DNA from: JAFMJV01 sp963814315
Lineage (GTDB): Bacteria; Chloroflexota; Limnocylindria; Limnocylindrales; CSP1-4
Assembly (NCBI GenBank): GCA_963814315.1
Contig: CAWFCG010000001.1
Span: forward strand, 124,001 to 188,000
Length of the DNA: 64,000 bases
Reading direction: 5' to 3'
Both the position numbers and the translations under genes were made by a program. Below, piece after piece: positions 25,310-33,256 of the stretch. The notes beneath the pieces were generated by a model. The model was not told the origin of the DNA. It saw only the letters and a list, made by a program, of their open reading frames with translations, and made no database searches. How positions within the stretch are numbered: the first letter of the stretch is position 1; every line of letters begins with the position of its first letter.

Positions 25310-26290
25310 ATGAGGCTCGGCACACTTCGCGGCCTGGACGCCTGTGCCTCCGACCGTGGCACGTTCTCGATCCTGGCGCTCGACCATCGCAATAACCTGC
25401 GCCGGATGCTCGATCCGGACGATCCCGGCGCGGTCCCCTACGAGCAGATGGTGGAGGTCAAGCGTGCCATCGTGCGTGCCATCGCCGGCACCGCCAGCGG
25501 CATCCTGCTGGACCCTGAGCTGGGCGCCGGTCCGGCCGTGGCCGACGGCTCGCTGCCTCCAGGTTGCGGCCTCCTGGTGTCCGTCGAAGAGACCGGATAC
25601 GAGGGCCTCTCGACGGCGCGCCACAGCCGCCTCATGCCCGGCTGGGGTGTCGGCCAGATCAAGCGCATGGGCGCCGATGCGGTGAAGCTCCTGCTCTACT
25701 ACCACCCTGACGCCGAGAATGCGGAGGACCAGGAGCGGCTGCTCATCGAGGTGGCCGAATGGTGCGCCGATGTCGACATCCCGCTCTTCCTGGAGACGCT
25801 CGGTTTCGCACTCCAGGAAGGGGAAACGCTGACCGATGATGCGCGACGCGACGTGGTGGTGCGTACGGCACGCCGCCTCACGGCCCTCGGTGGTGACGTG
25901 CTCAAGTGCGAGTTCCCCTATGACGCCGCGGTCACTGACCGCTGGCGCTGGAAGGAGGCCTGTGCCGAGCTGGATGAGGCCACGGCCATCCCCTGGGCCA
26001 TCCTGTCGGCCGGTGTCGATGACGCCACGTTCGAGGCGCAGACGGAGATCGCCTGCGCCGCCGGCGCCTCGGGCGTGTTGGTCGGCCGCTCAGTGTGGAA
26101 GGAAGGCGCCACCATGGTCGCTGCGGAGCGCGATGCCTGGCTGGCGAGCGAAGGGGTCGCCCGCATGCAACGGCTGGTGGACATCGTGGAGAGCGAGGCG
26201 CGTCCCTGGCGCAAGCGCTCTCCTCTCCTCGATCATGCTGGGCTGGCTGAGGGCTGGTACACCGACTACCCAGGCAACGTGAGTGACTGA
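25310..26290 (+). CDS. Class I tagatose-1,6-bisphosphate aldolase-like protein (LacD/DeoC-LacD type)
   Basis: 326 residues from ATG 25310 (AAGGAGG upstream). Family landmarks: ILALDHRNNLRRML, GADAVKLLLYYHPDA (Lys126) and GGDVLKCEFPYD, in which Lys199 is in the place of the Schiff-base lysine of LacD. Expected reaction: cleavage of tagatose (or a related ketose) 1,6-bisphosphate to triose phosphates. The next gene, a PfkB kinase, overlaps it by 8 bases, which is the logical preceding step. Other ketose-phosphate substrates, such as sulfofructose phosphate, remain possible. Confidence 0.82.
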   Translation: MRLGTLRGLDACASDRGTFSILALDHRNNLRRMLDPDDPGAVPYEQMVEVKRAIVRAIAGTASGILLDPELGAGPAVADGSLPPGCGLLVSVEETGYEGLSTARHSRLMPGWGVGQIKRMGADAVKLLLYYHPDAENAEDQERLLIEVAEWCADVDIPLFLETLGFALQEGETLTDDARRDVVVRTARRLTALGGDVLKCEFPYDAAVTDRWRWKEACAELDEATAIPWAILSAGVDDATFEAQTEIACAAGASGVLVGRSVWKEGATMVAAERDAWLASEGVARMQRLVDIVESEARPWRKRSPLLDHAGLAEGWYTDYPGNVSD

Positions 26291-27263
26291 CACGCCGCCG
26301 ACCCGGGCACCTGAGCGCGAGACCGACCTCTATGTCATCGGTGACGTCAATCCGGACATCCTCGTCATCGGTGACGACGTGGTGCCCGAGTTCGGGCAGG
26401 TCGAGAAGATCGTCGGCACCATCCGCCTGACGGTGGGTGGCTCGTCAGCTATCACCGCCTGCGGAGCGGCGCGACTGGGCCTGCGCGTGGCGCACGGTGG
26501 CATCGTCGGTGATGACATGCTCGGCCACGCCATCCTCGAAGCGCTACGCGATCGGGGGGTCGATACCTCGACCATCTCGGTCGAGCCGGCCATCCCCACC
26601 GGTGCCACGGTGCATCTGGGCAAGGGCGATCGGCGCGCCATGCTGACCGCGACCGGCACCATCGATCGCCTGCGCGCACAAGACGTGCCACGCGAGATCC
26701 TCTCGCATATCCGGCACCTGCACGCCGGTTCCACGGCCATCCAGCCGCGCTTGCGCCCCGGTCTGCCGGCGCTCTTCCGCGAGGCTCGAGCCGCTGGTGT
26801 GAGCACCTCCTTCGATACCAACTGGGATCCCGACCGCCGCTGGGAGGGCATCGACCCGATGCTGGCGGAGGCGGATATCTTCCTGCCCAACGAACGTGAG
26901 GCGGCGCTCATCTCTGGCGTCATGGACCCGCTGGAGGCGGCCGGCGCGTTGGTGGCTAGAGCGCAGGACGCCGGTCGCTCCGCCGCTGCGGCACCGCTCA
27001 CGGTGGTCGTGAAACTGGGCGCCGACGGTGCCCTGGCCGTGCGTGGCGAGGAAGCGTTGCGGCTGCCGGCCAATCAGGTCGAGGTGGTGGACTCGACCGG
27101 TGCTGGCGATGCCTTCGATGCCGGCTTCCTCTACGGCTTCCTGGACGGTCGGTCGCTGGCAGAGGCACTGGCCATGGCAGTGGCCTGCGGCACCCTCTCC
27201 ACGCGCGCTATCGGCGGCGTCGACGGCCAAGCCACCCTTGCGGAGGCAGAGGCGCTCCTGTAG
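26283..27263 (+). CDS. PfkB-family sugar kinase
   Basis: 326 residues from GTG 26283, which overlaps the aldolase end, so expression is coupled. The PfkB signatures are LTVGGSSAITACGAARLG (substrate-binding N-terminal part) and VEVVDSTGAGDAFDAGFLYG (anion hole and catalytic Asp in GAGD). Such kinases phosphorylate fructose/tagatose-1- or 6-phosphates, ribose or ketoacids. With a LacD-like aldolase in the same mRNA, a tagatose-6-phosphate kinase-like role is the best guess. Confidence 0.85.
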   Translation: MTDTPPTRAPERETDLYVIGDVNPDILVIGDDVVPEFGQVEKIVGTIRLTVGGSSAITACGAARLGLRVAHGGIVGDDMLGHAILEALRDRGVDTSTISVEPAIPTGATVHLGKGDRRAMLTATGTIDRLRAQDVPREILSHIRHLHAGSTAIQPRLRPGLPALFREARAAGVSTSFDTNWDPDRRWEGIDPMLAEADIFLPNEREAALISGVMDPLEAAGALVARAQDAGRSAAAAPLTVVVKLGADGALAVRGEEALRLPANQVEVVDSTGAGDAFDAGFLYGFLDGRSLAEALAMAVACGTLSTRAIGGVDGQATLAEAEALL

Positions 27264-27284
27264 CTCAGGGCATCTCGCGGTCGC

Positions 27285-27989
27285 TCAGGGCAGGAAGCGG
27301 CTCGTTCGCGCTCGCAGCCAGACGTTGCAGCCGATGAAACCCTCCGCCGCAGCGACGCCGCACTGGAGCCCGCGGTACCTCGACACTGTGCGCACCTGCC
27401 CAAGCATATCGACATCGTCGTGATCGGCCAGCCAGGTCAGCTGGCTCTGGTGCTGGGCGAGCATGGCCAGCTTGGCCTCAAGGAAGTCGGAGATATCGAC
27501 GAACTCGGTGGGCACGAAGTCGTTGCCCGATACGGTCTCCATGTACGCCAGCGCCGGCACGTCCGAAAGGTGTGGCGACTCGGTCTCGAACAGTGGAAGC
27601 GTGGCCAGGAAGCTCGCGTCCAGCGCCAGTCGCGAGGCCTCCACGTGGTCGGTCATGTAGTCGTTGGGCGCGTGGGCCAGCACCACATCCGGCCGTGCCA
27701 CCCGGATGGCCTCGACCATGTCGGCGCGCTGACCCGGGTCGGACCCGTTGACCTCGCCATCGGCCACGCCCAGGGCCAGGTACGTGGCACCGATCACCTC
27801 CGCCGCCCGGCGTGCCTCACCGTCACGGATCTGCGCGATCTCCTCCCGAGTGTGCTCATACGAGCCCCGATCGCCGCGCGCCACGTGGCACATCGTGACG
27901 TCGTGCCCTTCGGCCGCGTATCGGGCCAGCGTTCCCGCGCACAGGATCTCCAGGTCATCCGGGTGGGCGCCGATAGCCATCACGCGCAT
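27285..27989 (-). CDS. PIG-L / LmbE-family deacetylase
   Basis: 234 residues from ATG 27987-27989, with GAGGAG upstream. The zinc motif AHPDDLEI lies at residues 8-15 and the second His motif reads HAPNDYMTDHVEAS. The family removes acetyl from N-acetylglucosamine units (PIG-L, MshB, BshB, archaeal Dac). Next to SIS isomerase, PfkB and LacD genes it could free the amino group of an N-acetylated sugar. It follows the adenosine-deaminase-like gene by 28 bases, in the same direction. Confidence 0.85.
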   Translation of the reverse strand: MRVMAIGAHPDDLEILCAGTLARYAAEGHDVTMCHVARGDRGSYEHTREEIAQIRDGEARRAAEVIGATYLALGVADGEVNGSDPGQRADMVEAIRVARPDVVLAHAPNDYMTDHVEASRLALDASFLATLPLFETESPHLSDVPALAYMETVSGNDFVPTEFVDISDFLEAKLAMLAQHQSQLTWLADHDDVDMLGQVRTVSRYRGLQCGVAAAEGFIGCNVWLRARTSRFLP

Positions 27990-28017
27990 GTTCGTCTCCT
28001 CTTCGCCGGCGGTCAGC

Positions 28018-29073
28018 TCAGGCTTCTTCGCGCTCGATCTGGCGCCGCGTGGCAGGCGTGCGTCTGGGCGCCGGCACATCGGAGGCGCCCTCCACGAAGG
28101 AGGCCTCGCGCGCCCATGCCGCGGCCTGCTCCTGCTGCTCCAGCGAGAGGATGCCGTGGCGAGCCAGCGACGCCATCTCGTCGCGGATGTAGGTGCTGAG
28201 CATCTCCGGGCCGTCGGTGTTGATGGTGTAGCGCACGCCGTTCTGGTGGAACGTATCGAAGATCCAGGCGAACTCATCCCAGCCCGAGACGACGCGGGAG
28301 TTGAGGTTGCTGGTGGGGCACAGCTCCAGGGTGATGCCGCGTTCGCGGATCATGCCCATCGTCTTCTCGTCGTAGGCCGACTTGACGCCGTGGCCCAAAC
28401 GGTCAGGCTCAAGGTGCCGGATGACCTGCGCGACCTCTTCCACAGGGCCTGATTCGCCGGTGTGGACGGTGATGCCAAGGCCCTGCTTGCGTGCGCGTCG
28501 GAAGGCGGAGGTGTAGTGCGCCGGGTCGAAGGTGGCCGACTCCGGGCCGGCGATATCGATGCCGACCACGCCGCGGCGGCGGTAGGCGATGGCCTTCTCC
28601 ACGATGATCTCGTTGAGGTGTTCGGGAAAGGCGCGGTCGAGGCACAGGATGAGACCGGGCTTGATGGGGTACTCGAGGGTGGCCAGGTCCATGCCGCGGA
28701 TGGCGGCGCTGATGATGTGGTCCAGGTCCTGTTCGCCGCCACGGTTTCGCTTCATGGGGTTGAAGCGCAGCTCCATGGTGGTGATGTGGTTCTTGCGGTA
28801 GGCGCCGCCGATGACCTCGTAGGCGGCACGTTCCACCGCGAGTGGTGATGACTGGATCAGCTCCGTCCAGTGGAACAGCTGCAGGTAGCCGTCGAAGGAG
28901 CGCCCGCGCCGCTTGGACACGGTGATCATCTCGCGGAACTCCCAGAAGTCCTTGCTGGGCAATCGGATGCCCTGGGAGTGGGCGATGCCCCACATGATGG
29001 CCGGCGACACGGCACCGCCAAGGTGGCAATGCAACTCGGCCAGCGGGATCTTGCGCGACAGGACAGACGGCAT
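28018..29073 (-). CDS. Adenosine deaminase-like metal-dependent hydrolase
   Basis: 351 residues from ATG 29071-29073. The TIM-barrel amidohydrolase motifs are ELHCHLGGAVSP (His15, His17), GITVHTGESG (His and catalytic Glu), DRLGHGVKS, LELCPTSNLNS and YTINTDGPEM. In classical adenosine deaminase the last motif is NTDDP; here the second Asp is Gly, and the first has G for the usual D in HxHLDG, so the substrate may not be adenosine. It heads an operon with the PIG-L deacetylase. A TAGCAT box six bases upstream suggests a leaderless mRNA. Confidence 0.82.
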   Translation of the reverse strand: MPSVLSRKIPLAELHCHLGGAVSPAIMWGIAHSQGIRLPSKDFWEFREMITVSKRRGRSFDGYLQLFHWTELIQSSPLAVERAAYEVIGGAYRKNHITTMELRFNPMKRNRGGEQDLDHIISAAIRGMDLATLEYPIKPGLILCLDRAFPEHLNEIIVEKAIAYRRRGVVGIDIAGPESATFDPAHYTSAFRRARKQGLGITVHTGESGPVEEVAQVIRHLEPDRLGHGVKSAYDEKTMGMIRERGITLELCPTSNLNSRVVSGWDEFAWIFDTFHQNGVRYTINTDGPEMLSTYIRDEMASLARHGILSLEQQEQAAAWAREASFVEGASDVPAPRRTPATRRQIEREEA

Positions 29074-29079
29074 GTGGCC

Positions 29080-29085
29080 ATGCTA
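29080..29085 (-). promoter_or_regulatory. -10 box of a probable leaderless promoter for the deaminase-deacetylase operon
   Basis: TAGCAT on the minus strand, six bases before the ATG at 29073; no ribosome binding site. Confidence 0.5.
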
Positions 29086-29228
29086 GCGGCTCGGGTGTCG
29101 CCCGGGCCGCTGCTGATGGGGTCGGGTAGTCGGCATCGCGCTGCGCGCCATCGCGTCGCCCCTCCGCTCTGGGATCGAGTCGCGCCGGATCGTGTACCTC
29201 TCCTGCGACTCGCTCCACGCCTCGGATG

Positions 29229-29435
29229 TCAGGGATCTCCTGCGACGAAGCCGTACGACGTTCGCGTCCATGGACCAGCCACGATCCTGGTTCGTCGGAA
29301 CTCGCGGCTGAAGTGAGCGACGGACAGCCCGGCCGCGCGCGCCAGGTCGGCGACGGTGAGTGGCTCTGTGTGGCCCGCATCAGGCAGGTCCCTGGCACGG
29401 AGGAGATGGCGGCTGGCGGGGAGCACGGCGACCAT
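29229..29435 (-). pseudogene. AraC-type DNA-binding domain, truncated N-terminal remnant
   Basis: From ATG 29433-29435 the frame gives HLLRARDLPDA, EPLTVADLARAAGLSVAHFS and REFRRT, the first helix-turn-helix of AraC/XylS regulators. After about 29289 the match stops and the frame closes at 29229; the second helix-turn-helix and ligand domain are missing. It lies just upstream of the ribose-type ABC operon and may have been its old regulator. The rest of 29086-29579 holds only the operon promoter. Confidence 0.65.
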
Positions 29436-29488
29436 GCACCCAAGTATCGGGCAGTCCGCAGCGGTATGCCCTACCGGCGCTGTCGGTC

Positions 29489-29538
29489 TTGACACCTTGT
29501 GGCACGATGAGGCCCGGACATCCGGACGTCCGGATGTC
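29489..29538 (+). promoter_or_regulatory. Promoter/operator of the ribose-type ABC operon
   Basis: TTGACAC (29489-29495), eight bases, ACGATGA (29504-29510), then a perfect 22-bp palindrome at 29517-29538 with half site GACATCCGGAC. In 8-bp phase it reads ACATCCGG-ACGTCCGG-ATGTCGAT, matching the arrays at 23814 and 34773. Confidence 0.72.
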
Positions 29539-29579
29539 GATATCCCCACAGTCAGGGCACCAGAGTGAGGAGACGTTCC

Positions 29580-30665
29580 ATGACCGTTATCGATCGGGCG
29601 CATGCGCGAGGTCGCGTGGCCCTTGTGAGCGGCGCAGTCCTGACCGCGTCCATGCTCGCCGCCGGGGCCGTTCCGGCCGCCGCCCAGGACCCAGCCAGCG
29701 ACCTGGCGGCATGTCTCGCCAATGCCACGCCCAAGACGTACGGATACATCAAGCCCGGACCGGATACCTGGTACCAGCGCGACGTGGACGGCTTCGTCTA
29801 TGCCGCCGAGGCCGACGGCAATGAGGTCGTCGTGCTTGACACCGAGTACGACGCGGAGAAAGAGCTGGCCAACATCGAGTCGTTGGTGAACCAGGGCGTC
29901 GATGGCATCAGCATGTTCTCCTCGACCGAAGCGGGTGCCACCGCCGCCGCCGAGGCCGGCAACGCCGCCGGCATCCCGGTGGTCCTGACCGACAGCGTCG
30001 GTACGGTCATCGCCAACGGCACCGACCATGTCGCATCGATCGACTTCGACTGGTACGGCATGGGCGAGTCCTACGCTGAGTGGATGGCCGCGACCTATCC
30101 CGGTGAGACATTCGCGATCCTGACCGGCTTCTTCGTCTCCCCGCCGAGCCAGCAGATCAACGCTGGCATGACCGAGAAGGCGGCGGAGTTGGGCGCCAAC
30201 ACGCTGATGGAACCCATCCTTGAGACCGAGTACAGCCCGGACAAGGCTCGCGACCTGGCACAGGACCTACTCTTCTCAGGTGAGGAGCCTGGGCTGTTGT
30301 TCGTGATGGACGAGGACATGGCCACGGCGGTCATCCGCATGCTCGAGAACGAAGGCGCGCTGGACAACCCGGTCAAGGTGTTCGCCCAAAACGGCTCGAC
30401 CTCAGGCATCCCGCTCCTGAAGGAAGGCTCGCTGAAGTACACCATCAGCAGCTCGCCCGGATGGGAGGGCTTCGTGGCGTACCACGCGCTGAACAACCAC
30501 GTGCAGGGCTGCACCGACGAGCTGAACCAGCAGATCATGCTGCCGGTCATCGCGGTCACGCCCGAGAACGTGGACGACCCCATGCAGGTCGTGCCCTGGG
30601 AGCCGGATCCTGTGTACGTCGAGCTGACCAAGCAGTACTTCCCCGAGTTGCTCCCCGAAAGCTAG
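29580..30665 (+). CDS. Ribose-type periplasmic sugar-binding protein (Peripla_BP_4)
   Basis: 361 residues from ATG 29580 (GAGGAG upstream). The signal peptide ends SMLAAGAVPAAAQD. The mature protein has the ribose/galactose-binding layout: QGVDGISMFSSTEAGATAAA, GNAAGIPVVLTDS, and FVMDEDMATAVIRMLENEG. It should deliver a monosaccharide or small sugar-like ligand to the RbsA- and RbsC-like proteins encoded next. The ligand is unknown. Confidence 0.9.
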   Translation: MTVIDRAHARGRVALVSGAVLTASMLAAGAVPAAAQDPASDLAACLANATPKTYGYIKPGPDTWYQRDVDGFVYAAEADGNEVVVLDTEYDAEKELANIESLVNQGVDGISMFSSTEAGATAAAEAGNAAGIPVVLTDSVGTVIANGTDHVASIDFDWYGMGESYAEWMAATYPGETFAILTGFFVSPPSQQINAGMTEKAAELGANTLMEPILETEYSPDKARDLAQDLLFSGEEPGLLFVMDEDMATAVIRMLENEGALDNPVKVFAQNGSTSGIPLLKEGSLKYTISSSPGWEGFVAYHALNNHVQGCTDELNQQIMLPVIAVTPENVDDPMQVVPWEPDPVYVELTKQYFPELLPES

Positions 30666-30691
30666 ACCGGCTACAGATATCCCGCTTGCAC

Positions 30692-32224
30692 GTGACTGCG
30701 CAAGCTGAGCTGACCGGACCGGCCGTCGTGGGTGACCGTGGCGCCGGTCCGGTCCTTTCTCTCGAGCACATCTCCAAGGCATATCAGGGCACCCGCGCCC
30801 TGATCGACGTCAGCCTCGACGTGCACCGCGGCGAGATCCACTGCCTCATCGGCGAGAATGGCGCCGGCAAGTCGACGCTGATGAAGATCCTCTCGGGGGT
30901 CGTCACGCCCGACCAGGGCGACATCGTCATCGGGGGTCGGCCGTACCGGCGCCTGACTCCGCACGCCGCGAACGTGGCAGGGGTCAGCACCATCTACCAG
31001 GACGCCGACATCGTGACCAGCCTCTCGGTCACCGACAACATCTTCCTGGGCCAGGAATGGACCCGCGGCTTCGAGCTGGTGGACACCCGTCGGCAGCGGC
31101 GTGTCGCGGCCGACCTGATCGAAGACCTCGGAGTCGATCTCGACCCTGACAAGCTGGGCGCCGACCTGACACCTGCCGAGCGACAGCTGACCATGATCGT
31201 CCGGGCGCTGCGCTTCGATCCAGCGCTGCTGGTGCTTGACGAGCCGACCTCATCACTCGGACAGTCCGAGACGGCGCACCTGTTGGGTCTGGTCCGGCGG
31301 CTGGCAGGGACGGGGCTGGGCATCATCTACATCTCCCACTACCTCGAGGAAGTCCTTGAGGTTGGCGACCGGATCACGGTGCTCAAGGACGGGCGGCACG
31401 TCACCACACTCGCGGCTTCCGGCGCGACGCCGGATGGCCTGGTGCGCCTGATGGTCGGTCGCGACGCTTCGGCCTTCTTCGTCAAGCAGGCCGTCGAGAT
31501 CGGAGATGTCGTCCTGCGTGCGCGGGACTACACCGGGCGGGGCATCACGGTGCCGGCGTCCTTCGAGGTCCGGCGCGGCGAGGTGCTGGGCTTTGGCGGC
31601 CTCGTCGGCGCCGGTCGTACCGAGTTGATGGAGCTCATCTTCGGGGTCCGCCACGCACGCACCGGCAGCCTGGAGATCGACGGCAAGACATATCGGCCCA
31701 GTAGTCCGCGCGAAGCCGTCGCGGCTGGGCTCGCGTTGGTGACGGAGGATCGCGCCGGGACGGGGCTGCTCCCGGATCGGCCGGTGCGAGAGAACCTCGC
31801 CAACGCATGGAACGAGCTGCGTGGGTTCCTCATCAGGGGTGAGCGCGAGATGTCCGAGGACCTGGTGCATCGACTCGGCATCATCACACCGTCGGTCGAC
31901 CAGGAGGTACGGCGGCTGTCAGGCGGCAATCAGCAGAAGGTGGTCATCGGCCGCTGGCTGGCCGTGGACGCCAAGGTGTACCTGTTAGATGAGCCCACCA
32001 AGGGCGTCGACGTCGGCGCCAAGCACGATATCTACCGCCTGATCGGGGAACTGCTCAAGGCCGGACGTGCGGTCGTCATCGTGTCGTCCGACCTGCCGGA
32101 GCTGCTGTCCTTGAGCGATCGCATCGCCATCATGCGGGCCGGGCGGATCGTCGATACGGTGGACGCGAGCACGGCCACCGAACACAGCCTGATGAGACAG
32201 TTCCTGGGAGTCGCCGATGACTGA
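30692..32224 (+). CDS. Ribose-type sugar ABC transporter ATPase, two nucleotide-binding domains (RbsA/MglA type)
   Basis: 510 residues from GTG 30692; starts further upstream in the binding-protein gene are unsupported. Domain 1: Walker A GENGAGKSTLMK, degenerate signature LTPAERQLTMIVRAL, Walker B LLVLDEPTSSL. Domain 2: modified Walker A GLVGAGRTELMEL, full signature RRLSGGNQQKVVIG, Walker B VYLLDEPTKGVDVG. The asymmetry between halves is normal for this family. It starts 26 bases after the binding-protein gene and overlaps the permease by 8 bases. Confidence 0.93.
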   Translation: MTAQAELTGPAVVGDRGAGPVLSLEHISKAYQGTRALIDVSLDVHRGEIHCLIGENGAGKSTLMKILSGVVTPDQGDIVIGGRPYRRLTPHAANVAGVSTIYQDADIVTSLSVTDNIFLGQEWTRGFELVDTRRQRRVAADLIEDLGVDLDPDKLGADLTPAERQLTMIVRALRFDPALLVLDEPTSSLGQSETAHLLGLVRRLAGTGLGIIYISHYLEEVLEVGDRITVLKDGRHVTTLAASGATPDGLVRLMVGRDASAFFVKQAVEIGDVVLRARDYTGRGITVPASFEVRRGEVLGFGGLVGAGRTELMELIFGVRHARTGSLEIDGKTYRPSSPREAVAAGLALVTEDRAGTGLLPDRPVRENLANAWNELRGFLIRGEREMSEDLVHRLGIITPSVDQEVRRLSGGNQQKVVIGRWLAVDAKVYLLDEPTKGVDVGAKHDIYRLIGELLKAGRAVVIVSSDLPELLSLSDRIAIMRAGRIVDTVDASTATEHSLMRQFLGVADD

Positions 32225-33239
32225 TGCAACCGGCCAGACTGGCACCATGGATCCGTTGGGCCAGAGGCCCGCGACCCCCACCAGACGCCAGCAGACGACC
32301 CGCTTCATCGCGGCCAACCAGTGGGTGCTCCTACTTGCACTGACCCTCATCCTGGGTGTCTTCACCGGCTTGATGAACGAACGCTTCTTCAACCACCGCA
32401 ACCTCATCAGCATCCTCGAGCAATCGTCGGTCCTGGGACTCGTGGCGGCGGGGGCCACCATGCTCATCATCTCGGGCAACTTCGACATCTCCGTCGGTGC
32501 CATCGTGGGTCTGGCCGCGGTCGTCATGGCCATGATCGTCCTGGCCGGTTATCCCGAGGAACTGGCGATGGTGGCTGCCATCCTCGTAGCGGTGGCTTGC
32601 AGCGTCTCGAACGCGGCCGTCGCGCGTCTGTTCCAGGCGCCCACATTCATCGTCTCGCTGGCCACGCTAGGCATCTTCACCGGTATCGCCCTGTGGCTCA
32701 CGTCCGGCCTCATCCAACTGGTGCCTAACAACTTCACCTTCCTCGCCAGCACGCGCCTCGGTGGCACCATCCCGCTCATCTTCCTGATCAGCCTAGCCGG
32801 CTACGTCGCAGTCGGATTGCTGCTGAAATACACCCGCATCGGGCGGCGAACGTATGCCATCGGTGACAACCCGCGGGCAGCGTTCCTGGCCGGTATCGAC
32901 GTCTCCAAGTCGACCGTGATGATCTTTGCCATCAACGGCGTCCTGGTCGGCATCGCCTCCATCCTGCTCATCTCTCGCATCGGCTCGGCGTTGCCAGACA
33001 CCGGTGCGGGACTGGAGTTGCGGGCTATCGGCGCGGTCGTCATCGGCGGTGTGCCGATCACCGGCGGGCGCGGCGGCATCATCGGCACGTTCTTCGGCGT
33101 GCTGCTGCTGGGCGTCATCTCGAACATGCTCAACATGCTCCGCGTGGACCCGTTCCTGCAGGACATCGCCTTCGGTGGACTCATCGTGCTGGCCATCGGC
33201 GTCAGTTGGCTACGGACCCGCGTCGGAGCCGATGGATAA
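32217..33239 (+). CDS. Ribose-type sugar ABC transporter permease (RbsC type)
   Basis: 340 residues from ATG 32217. About ten membrane segments; typical RbsC text includes LVAAGATMLIISGNFDISVG, TYAIGDNPRAAFLAGI and AIGAVVIGGVPITGGRGG. A single permease gene implies a homodimer. The message continues into the GH4 gene 17 bases later. Confidence 0.92.
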   Translation: MTDATGQTGTMDPLGQRPATPTRRQQTTRFIAANQWVLLLALTLILGVFTGLMNERFFNHRNLISILEQSSVLGLVAAGATMLIISGNFDISVGAIVGLAAVVMAMIVLAGYPEELAMVAAILVAVACSVSNAAVARLFQAPTFIVSLATLGIFTGIALWLTSGLIQLVPNNFTFLASTRLGGTIPLIFLISLAGYVAVGLLLKYTRIGRRTYAIGDNPRAAFLAGIDVSKSTVMIFAINGVLVGIASILLISRIGSALPDTGAGLELRAIGAVVIGGVPITGGRGGIIGTFFGVLLLGVISNMLNMLRVDPFLQDIAFGGLIVLAIGVSWLRTRVGADG

Positions 33240-33256
33240 CGGAGGAGATCTGAAGG

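Noticed and set aside
31189..31230. Degenerate ABC signature in the first domain of the RbsA-like protein as a defect
   Set aside because: Asymmetric domains, with a weak signature in the first and an altered Walker A in the second, are normal for RbsA/MglA ATPases.
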